Source: an uncultured Collinsella sp. (GTDB lineage Bacteria > Actinomycetota > Coriobacteriia > Coriobacteriales > Coriobacteriaceae). From it: DNA of 6,765 nucleotides. Below the pieces are notes generated by a model. That model was given only the letters and a program-made list of their open reading frames with translations, was not told where the DNA came from and searched no databases. Made by a program: the position numbers and the translations under genes. The stretch covers positions 1 through 6,765 of the forward strand of contig CABRHX010000039.1 of assembly GCA_902470805.1 (NCBI GenBank), written 5' to 3'. This document shows, in pieces, positions 1-6,643 of this stretch. Position 1 is the first letter of the stretch. Each line of letters begins with the position of its first letter.

Positions 1-205
1 CGGATTTGAGGACGGCCGAAGAGGCGTCAGCAGGTCAGTGGGTCATCGTCCCGGCGTTCAGCATCAGGGTAGCGCTGCGACGCGGAAATCGCGCGCCGTT
101 GCCGCGCCCCGCAGTGCCCGCTTCCCCCGAGAACAATTATCAGTGCAGGTAGACGGCTTATCAAAAATCGAAAATGGCCGTTATGGTTGGGGGTTCTCGA
201 TTGAG

Positions 206-227
206 CCCCGTAAACCGGGGTAGTTTT
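206..227 (+). terminator. Plus-strand terminator-like hairpin with a competing upstream fold
   Basis: CCCCG (206-210) pairs with CGGGG (216-220) around a 5-nt loop and is followed by TAGTTTT, a short T-run. It could end a transcript entering from the left edge. The same CCCC can instead pair with the G-run at 189-193, supported by GGTT (185-188) with AACC (213-216) and CTC (196-198) with GAG (203-205). The two folds exclude each other. The stem is only five GC pairs and the T-run is weak, so the call is tentative. Confidence 0.4.
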
Positions 228-251
228 GAAAATGGCACTAATCGAGTGCCA
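228..251 (-). terminator. Rho-independent terminator of the oxidoreductase operon
   Basis: On the minus strand TGGCACT (251-245) pairs perfectly with AGTGCCA (239-233) around the 5-nt loop CGATT, and the stem is followed directly by TTTTC. This is the first hairpin plus T-run downstream of the DUF1667 stop codon, about 150 nt away with the long fold-back in between. On the plus strand the T-run becomes an A-run upstream of the stem, so the signal is directional. Confidence 0.65.
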
Positions 252-263
252 GCCAAATACGCG

Positions 264-351
264 ATCCCCAAAGAAGTTGCGGTGGAATAGTTCCTGGGTG
301 CCGGGGCTTGGCGGAAATCAGGAACTATTTCACCGCAACGGAGTAGGGGAT
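264..351. repeat. 88-nt fold-back (long inverted repeat)
   Basis: The arms at 264-296 and 319-351 are 33 nt each and match at 27 of 33 positions in a single register. The inner 21 bp (276-296 with 319-339) pair with one G-T wobble (285/330). Outside this is a symmetric 6x6 internal loop (270-275/340-345) made largely of A-G oppositions, then six more pairs (ATCCCC 264-269 with GGGGAT 346-351). The apical loop is 22 nt (297-318). No T-run follows on either strand, so it is not a simple terminator, and I see no target-site duplication at its ends. It lies between the operon stop codon and the terminator, so it would be present in the 3' end of the minus-strand mRNA. It may be a dispersed repeat, a binding site or an RNA-stabilising structure. 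Confidence 0.75.
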
Positions 352-399
352 GGGGTTGATGGTGGGGTAGCTAAAAGAACCCCGTCATAAAAAGACTGG

Positions 400-798
400 T
401 TAGGCTCGATTGATGTCCATGCTGGCGACTAGGTCGATGTTGGTGTCTAGGAGGTTGGGGAGGATTACGTCGCCCATGCGGATGGGGGCTTCGACTACGA
501 TCCCGCGGATCAGGGCCATGGCCTGGGCGTGGAGCGCCAGCGGGATGTCCTCGGCCGTGCGAACGGGGAGCAGGGCTTCGTCGCCGCCGGAGACGGCCAC
601 GGTCGTCGTGAGCACGCGCATGGGGCAGGTGAGCTCCTGATGCGCGAACGTATCGCCGCGCGGGCAGTTGTTGCCGGTCACGGAGCGCACTTCCACCACG
701 GCGCCATTGGCGTCGCGCTCCACCTCTACGGTCAGAAGGCACTCGGATGGGCAGGTGGTGCAGTTGAACTGCAGCGTTTCGACCACGTTATCGCTCAT
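400..798 (-). CDS. DUF1667 cysteine-rich protein, oxidoreductase partner
   Basis: This 132-aa protein has the hallmarks of the DUF1667 family: an N-terminal CxxCxxxC cluster (C13, C16, C20), then GNNCPRG (C44) and TCPMRVLTTTV (C57 onward). Five cysteines in the first 60 residues suggest a metal or Fe-S site; the cofactor is an inference. Family members typically sit immediately downstream of a GlpA-like dehydrogenase and a second FAD oxidoreductase, as here, and are thought to serve as a small electron-transfer or assembly subunit. The ATG at 796-798 follows GAGGAGG with an 8-nt spacer. That ribosome site lies inside the last codons of the upstream gene, and only 3 nt separate its stop from this start, so the two are probably translationally coupled. 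The C-terminal half (about 70-132) has no motif I recognise. Family assignment is firm; biochemical role is not. Confidence 0.9.
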   Translation of the reverse strand: MSDNVVETLQFNCTTCPSECLLTVEVERDANGAVVEVRSVTGNNCPRGDTFAHQELTCPMRVLTTTVAVSGGDEALLPVRTAEDIPLALHAQAMALIRGIVVEAPIRMGDVILPNLLDTNIDLVASMDINRA

Positions 799-801
799 AG
801 T

Positions 802-2157
802 TTATGCCTCCTCGATGGGATCGACGGATAGAACAATCTCGCTGGCACCCAGATCGAGCGCCTGCTTGATGACCTTTGCCGGCAGTGGGAAGCTTTCCAT
901 AACACTCGGTTTAAATGGGCGGACCTTGCCCACAAACAGCTCCTTGCCGCCAGCGAGAATGCGCACGCGGGCGGTGTCGACCGGTCGGCGCACGCGGAAG
1001 TTCAGCTTGGTGAGCGCCACAGCCGTAATGCGTCCCGGCAGCGCGTAGCCCGCAATGCCGGCAGGGGAGACCGTGAGCTCGCAGCTCGTGTCCGCGACCG
1101 CGTTCGTTTCGGCTCCGCCACCCAGCGCGTACGCCGCCGCGGCTGCACCGGCGCGCTCGGACTCGGTCGTCACGTTGTCGGCCAGGTCGTGCACGTGCAG
1201 CACGTTGCCACAGGCAAAGATGCCCGGCACGCCTGTCTGGAGGCTCTGGTCAACTACGGCGCCGCGCGTGCGTGGGTCAAGCTCCACGCCCGCGGCAACC
1301 GAAAGCTCGTTCTCGGGAATCAATCCCACCGAAAGCAGCAGCGTGTCGCACGGAACGATGCGCTCGGTCCCCGGAATGGGCGCCAGGTGCTCGTCGACCT
1401 GGCTCACCTCGACGGCCTCCACGCGGTCGTGCCCGATCACGCGTGTGACGGTTGTGGACAGGTGCAGCGGAATTCCAAAGTCGTCCAGGCAGTTCTTAAC
1501 GTTGCGGCGCAGACCGTTGGCGTACGGCATGAGCTCGTACACGCCCTCGACCGAAATCCCCTCGAGCGTGCAGCGACGTGCCATGATGAGCCCGATATCG
1601 CCCGAACCCAAAATGACGGCGCGCGAGCCGGGTTTGAGGTTTTCGATATTGATGTATCGCTGCGCCAGGCCGGCCGTAAGCACGCCGGCGGGACGGCTGC
1701 CGGGGATCTTGATCTCGCTGCGGGTGCGCTCGCGGCAGCCCATGGCAAGGACGACCGCGCGCCCAGTGAGCTGCATCATGCCGGCGCGGCTCATGAGCGT
1801 GACGGTATGGACCGCGGTGTCTTCCGCAGGCTCGCCTGAATCAACCCCAAGCACCATGCTGTTCAGGAACAGCGCAATGTCGGTTGCGTGCATCTGGTCG
1901 ATAAAGCGCTGCGCGTACTCGGGACCGGTGAGCTCCTGTTTAAAGTGCGACAGGCCAAAGCCGGGGTGGATGCACTGGCGCAGGATACCGCCCAGATGCT
2001 GCTCGCGCTCCACGATGGCCACGCGCGCACCGGCCTTTTGAGCGGCAAGCGCGGCCGCCATGCCGGCAGGTCCGCCGCCGATAACGACCACGTCGAAGGC
2101 TTGCGTTGCCACGGCGCTCGCCTCCGCGCGTTCGTCGCGCATATCAAACGTCGCCAT
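802..2157 (-). CDS. NAD(P)/FAD-dependent oxidoreductase (second subunit of GlpA-like system)
   Basis: This 451-aa flavoprotein has a two-dinucleotide-fold architecture. A variable leader of about 20 residues precedes the FAD-binding strand and glycine loop VVVIGGGPAG (23-32). Next come the family-typical segment GGILRQCIHPGFGL, an AMGCRERTR stretch ending the first fold, a second Rossmann motif VILGSGDIGL for NAD(P), and the FAD-contacting IFACGNVLHVHDLAD. The C-terminal ~90 residues form a separate small domain. It belongs to the pyridine-nucleotide-disulfide-oxidoreductase-like group found beside GlpA-like proteins and DUF1667 in anaerobes. It probably passes electrons between the dehydrogenase and NAD(P) or another carrier; this is inferred from context. 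The ATG at 2155-2157 follows GAAGGGGG with a ~9-nt spacer and lies one base after the upstream TAG. A second in-frame Met (residue 6) is possible but less well placed. Confidence 0.92.
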   Translation of the reverse strand: MATFDMRDERAEASAVATQAFDVVVIGGGPAGMAAALAAQKAGARVAIVEREQHLGGILRQCIHPGFGLSHFKQELTGPEYAQRFIDQMHATDIALFLNSMVLGVDSGEPAEDTAVHTVTLMSRAGMMQLTGRAVVLAMGCRERTRSEIKIPGSRPAGVLTAGLAQRYINIENLKPGSRAVILGSGDIGLIMARRCTLEGISVEGVYELMPYANGLRRNVKNCLDDFGIPLHLSTTVTRVIGHDRVEAVEVSQVDEHLAPIPGTERIVPCDTLLLSVGLIPENELSVAAGVELDPRTRGAVVDQSLQTGVPGIFACGNVLHVHDLADNVTTESERAGAAAAAYALGGGAETNAVADTSCELTVSPAGIAGYALPGRITAVALTKLNFRVRRPVDTARVRILAGGKELFVGKVRPFKPSVMESFPLPAKVIKQALDLGASEIVLSVDPIEEA

Positions 2158-2158
2158 T

Positions 2159-3616
2159 CTAGCGCACCCCCTTCAGCGGTCCCTCGACCAACCAAGATCC
2201 GGCATCTTCCAACAGCACTTCGCTGGGGTCGCAGCCCAGCTCGCGCGCCAGGATCGCCACCACGCGGCTCTGGCAAAAGCCGCTTTGGCACCGACCCATG
2301 CCGGCTCGGCAGCGGCGCTTGACGCCCTCGACCGAAACCGCGCCCGGGTGGCGTCGGATCGCGGCCACTATCTCGGCCTCGGGCACCGTCTCGCAGCGGC
2401 AGACGATCTGCCCCCACGCGGGGTCGGACTTAATGAGCTCTTCCTTGCGCACAAGTGGCGCACGGTCGAAGTCGTCCGGCGCGCGGCGGACGGGATCCCA
2501 GTCGGGCCGCTCGTGCAGGGCAACACCGGCATCGCGCAAGATCTGCTCCATGCGCTCGGCGATGGCTGGCGCGCTCGCCACGCCCGGCGACTGAATGCCC
2601 GCCGCCTGGAATAGGCCTGGCACCACGGCGGACTGCCCAATAAGAAAGTCGTTCGTCCCCTTTATGACCGGACGCCCGCCGGCAAACGCGCGCACCACAC
2701 GGCGCGTGTCCAGATCGGGCACCAGCTTGCGCGCACCGCTCAGCAGCGCGTTGACATCGGCAGCGTAGGTCTGCGTGTCGCCGGGCTCGCGCACGGCAGC
2801 GGTCGCGGTGATCACGGTGTTACCATGTACGGTGCCCGTGACGATAACGCCCTTGGAAACTGGCGTGGGAACGGGGTAGAGCGGCATGAGCGCACGCGGC
2901 TCCTTATCCAGCACCACGATGTTGCCCTGACGCCAGACCATCTGGAACTCCTCGGCGCCTGCCATATGCGAGATGTCGGCGGCTCCGTTGCCCGCGGCGT
3001 TGATCAGGTAACGGCAGCGCACGTTGCCAGCGGGGGTCGCCAGCGTAAAGCGCGCAGCTCCCTCATTCGAGCCAGCAACCTCAATCGCCTCCACCGACGC
3101 GGACCGCATAAACGTCACCCCGTTGGCCACGGCGTTCTCCAGTGCGGCGATGGCAACCTCAAACGGGTCGACAAACCCAGTCGAGGGGCACCACAGCGCG
3201 CACGTCGCCTTGGTACTGGCGCGCGGCTCTAATTCGTGGATGCGGTCGGGTCCGACGATCGACAGCTCGGGCACACCGTTGACATGGCCGTTGCTGCGCA
3301 GCTGCTCCAGCTGCGCACGGTCCTCGTCGTTAAAGCCCAACACCATCGACCCGGTGCGGCAGAACAGAAAGCCCAGCTCCTGGGCCCACGTACCGTACAG
3401 TTCACAGCCACGGGCGTTTACCTGCGCCTTTACCGTGCCCGGCGCCGGGTCGTAGCCGGCGTGCACCAGGCCGCCGTTGGCTTTCGATGCTCCCAGCGCG
3501 ATATCGTTGGCTGCCTCGACCACGCATATGGACAGGTCAAACCGCGCGAGCTGTCGCGCGATGGCGCATCCGGTGATGCCCGCGCCCACAATTGCGATAT
3601 CAAACGTTTCTGCCAC
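2159..3616 (-). CDS. GlpA-like FAD-dependent dehydrogenase with C-terminal [2Fe-2S] BFD domain
   Basis: This 485-aa protein is the first gene of the operon. It opens with a Rossmann FAD site, IAIVGAGITGCAIARQL (glycines 11, 13, 16), followed by a DAO-type oxidoreductase domain containing GASKANGGLVHAGYDPAPGT and FAGGRPVIKGT. The last 80 residues form a BFD-like ferredoxin domain: C406-x-C408, then C443-x4-C448, with an extra C436 in RCRAGMGRC. That spacing matches the known [2Fe-2S] ligand pattern. The family includes anaerobic sn-glycerol-3-phosphate dehydrogenase (GlpA) and relatives from Thermotoga and clostridia. Oxidation of glycerol-3-phosphate to dihydroxyacetone phosphate is the best guess, though related enzymes use other hydroxy acids. 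No glycerol kinase, facilitator or GlpC anchor is in the window. The start is GTG at 3614-3616 with GGGAGG 4 nt upstream; no ATG, GTG or TTG lies between it and the in-frame stop at 3659-3661. Confidence 0.9.
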   Translation of the reverse strand: MAETFDIAIVGAGITGCAIARQLARFDLSICVVEAANDIALGASKANGGLVHAGYDPAPGTVKAQVNARGCELYGTWAQELGFLFCRTGSMVLGFNDEDRAQLEQLRSNGHVNGVPELSIVGPDRIHELEPRASTKATCALWCPSTGFVDPFEVAIAALENAVANGVTFMRSASVEAIEVAGSNEGAARFTLATPAGNVRCRYLINAAGNGAADISHMAGAEEFQMVWRQGNIVVLDKEPRALMPLYPVPTPVSKGVIVTGTVHGNTVITATAAVREPGDTQTYAADVNALLSGARKLVPDLDTRRVVRAFAGGRPVIKGTNDFLIGQSAVVPGLFQAAGIQSPGVASAPAIAERMEQILRDAGVALHERPDWDPVRRAPDDFDRAPLVRKEELIKSDPAWGQIVCRCETVPEAEIVAAIRRHPGAVSVEGVKRRCRAGMGRCQSGFCQSRVVAILARELGCDPSEVLLEDAGSWLVEGPLKGVR

Positions 3617-3633
3617 AGTGCCTCCCAGACGAG

Positions 3634-3648
3634 TTGACAGGCTGTCAA
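3634..3648. promoter_or_regulatory. Candidate operator: perfect 15-bp palindrome
   Basis: TTGACAG (3634-3640) and CTGTCAA (3642-3648) form a perfect palindrome around one central base, 17 nt upstream of the GTG start of the oxidoreductase operon. Odd-centred palindromes of this size are typical of dimeric repressor sites such as those of the GntR family; the regulator is unknown and not in the window. The half-site also spells a consensus -35 (TTGACA) on each strand. On the minus strand the position expected for its -10 is the ribosome site, so that reading fails. On the plus strand only TATCCT at 15 nt is available. Confidence 0.5.
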
Positions 3649-3785
3649 TAAGACTATCCTACGGTCTGCGCGCCCCCAGTGCGGCGGCAATGCGGCGAAC
3701 AGTCCTGCAACATCCGCCAACGGCAGGCGAGGGGAGACCCAGCAACGTCGACAAGCTCGTCTGCCGACAGCTACGGCAACCGTTC

Positions 3786-4002
3786 GTCTCGATCTGTAAC
3801 AGTTAGCTGATGATTTGGGTTGTAGATGTTACAGATCGAGACAAACCTTCTGGCGGATTTTGAATGTCTCGATCTGTAACAGTAAGAGGGGTTTTGGAGC
3901 CCTAGATGTTACAGATCGAGATTGAGGTCGGGGAGGGACCCTTGTGTCTTGGTCTGTAACATCTAGACCTGAATTCCGCTCCCACCTGTTACAGATTGAG
4001 AT
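3786..4002. repeat. Array of six alternately inverted 16-mers: three hairpin units, 80-bp period
   Basis: The 16-mer GTCTCGATCTGTAACA and its reverse complement alternate at 3786-3801, 3827-3842, 3866-3881, 3907-3922, 3946-3961 and 3987-4002. Each facing pair encloses exactly 25 nt of different sequence, and 23 nt separate successive pairs, so units start at 3786, 3866 and 3946, exactly 80 bp apart. Unit 1 pairs perfectly over 16 bp. Unit 2 has 15 pairs plus one G-T. Unit 3 differs from consensus at four positions (left arm reads GTCTTGGTCTGTAACA), yet every change leaves a G-T wobble on the plus strand. The second arm of one unit can also pair with the first arm of the next, across 23 nt. 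Possible roles are a multi-site operator, a structured RNA or a BIME-like dispersed repeat. No terminator role fits, because neither flanking gene ends here. Confidence 0.9.
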
Positions 4003-4058
4003 GTTTGTGTCCGCGCCGGCCCCGTACCCAGCCGTAGTCCCATATAAACAAACCCCGT

Positions 4059-4066
4059 GGTAAACT
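4059..4066 (+). promoter_or_regulatory. Possible extended -10 promoter for the zinc-ribbon gene
   Basis: TGGTAAACT, an extended -10 form (TGn followed by TAAACT), spans 4058-4066, about 35 nt before the ATG, and would place the transcript start near 4073. No good -35 is visible 16-18 nt upstream. An alternative -10 is TATAAA at 4043-4048, also without a matching -35. The repeat array ends about 55 bp upstream, where an activator or repressor could act. Confidence 0.3.
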
Positions 4067-4101
4067 TGGCTGGACTGTTAATATTCCGAAAGGTATCCGT
4101 A

Positions 4102-4533
4102 ATGTCCAAGTACATCTCCGAGCTTATGTCGCCGCAGCTTATGGGCGTCATCTATGCCTTTGTTGGCTTTATCATCGCCCTGTACGTGCTGTCGGTCGTC
4201 TATGTGTTCATCGACGCTCGCCGCCGCGGCGCCAGCGCCTACGTGGCATGGGGCATCATCGCCCTCATCCCGTTTGTGGGCCTCATCGCCTACCTGGTCC
4301 TGCGCCCGCACTCCTACGCGGCCGACCGCGAGGAGCAGGAGCTGGACATGGCCCTGCGCGAGCGCCAGCTTGCCCAGTACGGTACCTGCCCGCAGTGCGG
4401 CGCGCCCATCGAGAAGGACTTCGTCGTTTGCCCGGTGTGCGATACCCAGGTTCGCAACGTCTGCCCCAGCTGCCATCGCCCGCTCGATGCGCACTGGAAG
4501 GTCTGCCCCTACTGCCGAACTCGCATCCAGTAA
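4102..4533 (+). CDS. Small membrane protein with PLDc_N-like helices and double zinc ribbon
   Basis: This 143-aa protein has two predicted transmembrane helices (about 13-36 and 47-67). The second, WGIIALIPFVGLIAYLVLRP, resembles the PLDc_N (phospholipase D nuclease N-terminal) hairpin. A charged helix follows (74-92), then a C-terminal domain with eight cysteines in four CxxC pairs: C96/C99, C110/C113, C121/C124 and C135/C138. This is a double zinc-ribbon arrangement, probably binding two zinc ions on the cytoplasmic side. The function is unknown; zinc-ribbon membrane proteins of this type often have protein-binding or sensory roles. An in-frame GTG at 4057 would add 15 residues. I prefer ATG 4102 because GAAAGG lies 8 nt upstream and the added residues have no family look. 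It is divergent from the oxidoreductase operon and has its own hairpin before thrS, so it is probably monocistronic. Confidence 0.85.
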   Translation: MSKYISELMSPQLMGVIYAFVGFIIALYVLSVVYVFIDARRRGASAYVAWGIIALIPFVGLIAYLVLRPHSYAADREEQELDMALRERQLAQYGTCPQCGAPIEKDFVVCPVCDTQVRNVCPSCHRPLDAHWKVCPYCRTRIQ

Positions 4534-4638
4534 CGCATCCATCGCAGGGCTGGCCGCAAGCAACGGGCACCGCGCGTCCCGCGCAAGCCACGCGCGCCCC
4601 ACACCCCGCGCCCACACGATGAAGCATGCGTAGAAAAT

Positions 4639-4669
4639 CGCCCGCCGTGCCATTAAGGTGCGGCGGGCG
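4639..4669. terminator. Strong GC hairpin between zinc-ribbon gene and thrS
   Basis: The arms 4639-4651 and 4657-4669 pair over 13 bp, including two G-T wobbles, around the 5-nt loop ATTAA. The plus-strand tail is CTTGTAT, a poor T-run, while the minus-strand tail is ATTTTC. It most likely ends the zinc-ribbon transcript, perhaps inefficiently, and would also block antisense transcription. The ~105 nt between the zinc-ribbon stop and this hairpin are C-rich and hold nothing else I can support. Confidence 0.6.
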
Positions 4670-4670
4670 C

Positions 4671-4698
4671 TTGTATACCAAGGCAACCTGCCTATAAT
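4671..4698 (+). promoter_or_regulatory. thrS promoter
   Basis: A perfect -10, TATAAT (4693-4698), lies 16 nt after TTGTAT (4671-4676); CTTGTA with a 17-nt spacer is the alternative -35 register. Transcription would begin near 4705, giving a leader of roughly 64 nt before the thrS ATG. The -35 overlaps the base of the preceding hairpin, so thrS has its own promoter rather than relying on readthrough. Confidence 0.65.
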
Positions 4699-4742
4699 GA
4701 TGCAAGTCAAAAACGCCGAGCGCATCGCACACACTTGCATCA
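4698..4742 (+). promoter_or_regulatory. thrS leader inverted repeat
   Basis: TGATGCAAGT (4698-4707) and ACTTGCATCA (4733-4742) are perfectly complementary over 10 bp with 25 nt between them. The left arm starts at the last base of the -10, so if transcription starts near 4705 only part of it would be in the RNA, which favours an operator reading. If transcription starts a few bases earlier, the leader could fold into a stem-loop just upstream of the AGGAG ribosome site (4753-4757). No T-box sequence is present. ThrS autoregulation through an mRNA leader is known in E. coli; any parallel here is inference. Confidence 0.5.
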
Positions 4743-4768
4743 GGCATCCGAGAGGAGAAAACATACCC

Positions 4769-6532
<1,764 letters not shown>

Positions 6533-6554
6533 GGCAAACTTCACAAAAATTAAC

Positions 6555-6589
6555 AAAGGCGACCGTCCATAAAGGGCGGTCGCCTTTTT
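6555..6589 (+). terminator. thrS rho-independent terminator
   Basis: AAAGGCGACCG (6555-6565) pairs with CGGTCGCCTTT (6577-6587), and the stem can extend inward by TCC/GGG around an ATAAA loop. It is followed by a run of T. It lies 22 nt after the thrS stop and is a textbook terminator. Confidence 0.92.
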
Positions 6590-6603
6590 CATGCCGAAAT
6601 AAG

Positions 6604-6630
6604 AAAAGCCGCTGGTTGAGCGGCTTTTTT
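6604..6630. terminator. Second tandem terminator, possibly bidirectional
   Basis: AAAAGCCGCT (6604-6613) pairs with AGCGGCTTTT (6619-6628) around GGTTG, followed by further T. The A-run on the left gives a T-run on the minus strand, so it could also stop a transcript coming from the right. It backs up the thrS terminator 15 nt upstream. Confidence 0.85.
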
Positions 6631-6643
6631 GTTGCACAAAAAG

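Larger units (their letters stand above)
1..399. other. Gene-free left flank with fold-back structures
   Basis: I find no convincing gene here. Two plus-strand frames are open from the window edge (one to a TAG at 221-223, one to a TAG at 150-152), but neither has a recognisable domain or a start with a ribosome site. At most, the second could be the C-terminal tail of a gene that begins off the left edge. From about 160 onward the sequence turns AT-richer and is dominated by inverted repeats, listed separately: a plus-strand terminator-like hairpin, a minus-strand terminator and an 88-nt fold-back. The nonamer GAAAATGGC occurs twice (170-178 and 228-236). The stretch 352-399 contains only short G-run/C-run pairings, and I see nothing functional in it. 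Confidence 0.6.
3617..4101. other. Divergent intergenic region holding operator candidate and repeat array
   Basis: This gap separates the minus-strand oxidoreductase operon from the plus-strand zinc-ribbon gene. It contains the palindrome at 3634-3648, a featureless GC-rich stretch at about 3662-3785, the three-unit repeat array at 3786-4002, and a probable promoter before the zinc-ribbon gene. I see no open reading frame with family resemblance on either strand. No clear -35/-10 pair was found for the minus-strand operon. The closest -10-like string is TAGGAT on the minus strand (3661-3656), with no good -35 at the right distance. Confidence 0.6.

Noticed and set aside
2..223. Plus-strand open frame from the left edge
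   Set aside because: It runs through the hairpins at 185-220, has basic low-complexity translation and no recognisable domain. A partial gene in the neighbouring frame (to 152) is equally possible but unsupported.
352..383. GGGGTT/AACCCC hairpin right after the DUF1667 stop as the operon terminator
   Set aside because: Six pairs around a 20-nt loop and no proper T-run; the hairpin at 228-251 is a much better terminator.
1055..2041. Long plus-strand open frame opposite the second oxidoreductase gene
   Set aside because: It is an antisense shadow of a clearly recognisable flavoprotein, with Ser/Pro/Arg-rich low-complexity translation.
3762..3778. TGCCG/CGGCA hairpin before the array
   Set aside because: Only 5 bp in GC-rich sequence and not part of the 80-bp pattern; expected by chance.
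3786..4002. CRISPR array
   Set aside because: The repeats alternate in orientation, are only 16 nt, and the 23-25-nt gaps are shorter than normal spacers. No cas gene is present.
3786..4002. Type III toxin-antitoxin RNA repeats
   Set aside because: Those are head-to-tail repeats followed by a ToxN-like toxin gene. Here repeats are inverted and the next gene is a zinc-ribbon membrane protein.
4057..4101. GTG start for the zinc-ribbon protein
   Set aside because: It has no ribosome site and overlaps the probable promoter, whereas ATG 4102 has GAAAGG at a good distance.
4534..4638. Small RNA or short gene between the zinc-ribbon gene and the hairpin
   Set aside because: The stretch is C-rich with only chance CGCGCG pairing, no promoter and no coding signature.
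4698..4768. T-box riboswitch before thrS
   Set aside because: The leader is only about 64 nt and has no TGGNACCGCG-type T-box sequence or terminator/antiterminator pair.
4658..4768. Longer ThrS starting at the upstream in-frame ATG
   Set aside because: That start lies inside the GC hairpin and upstream of the thrS promoter, has no ribosome site, and the added residues do not resemble a TGS domain.
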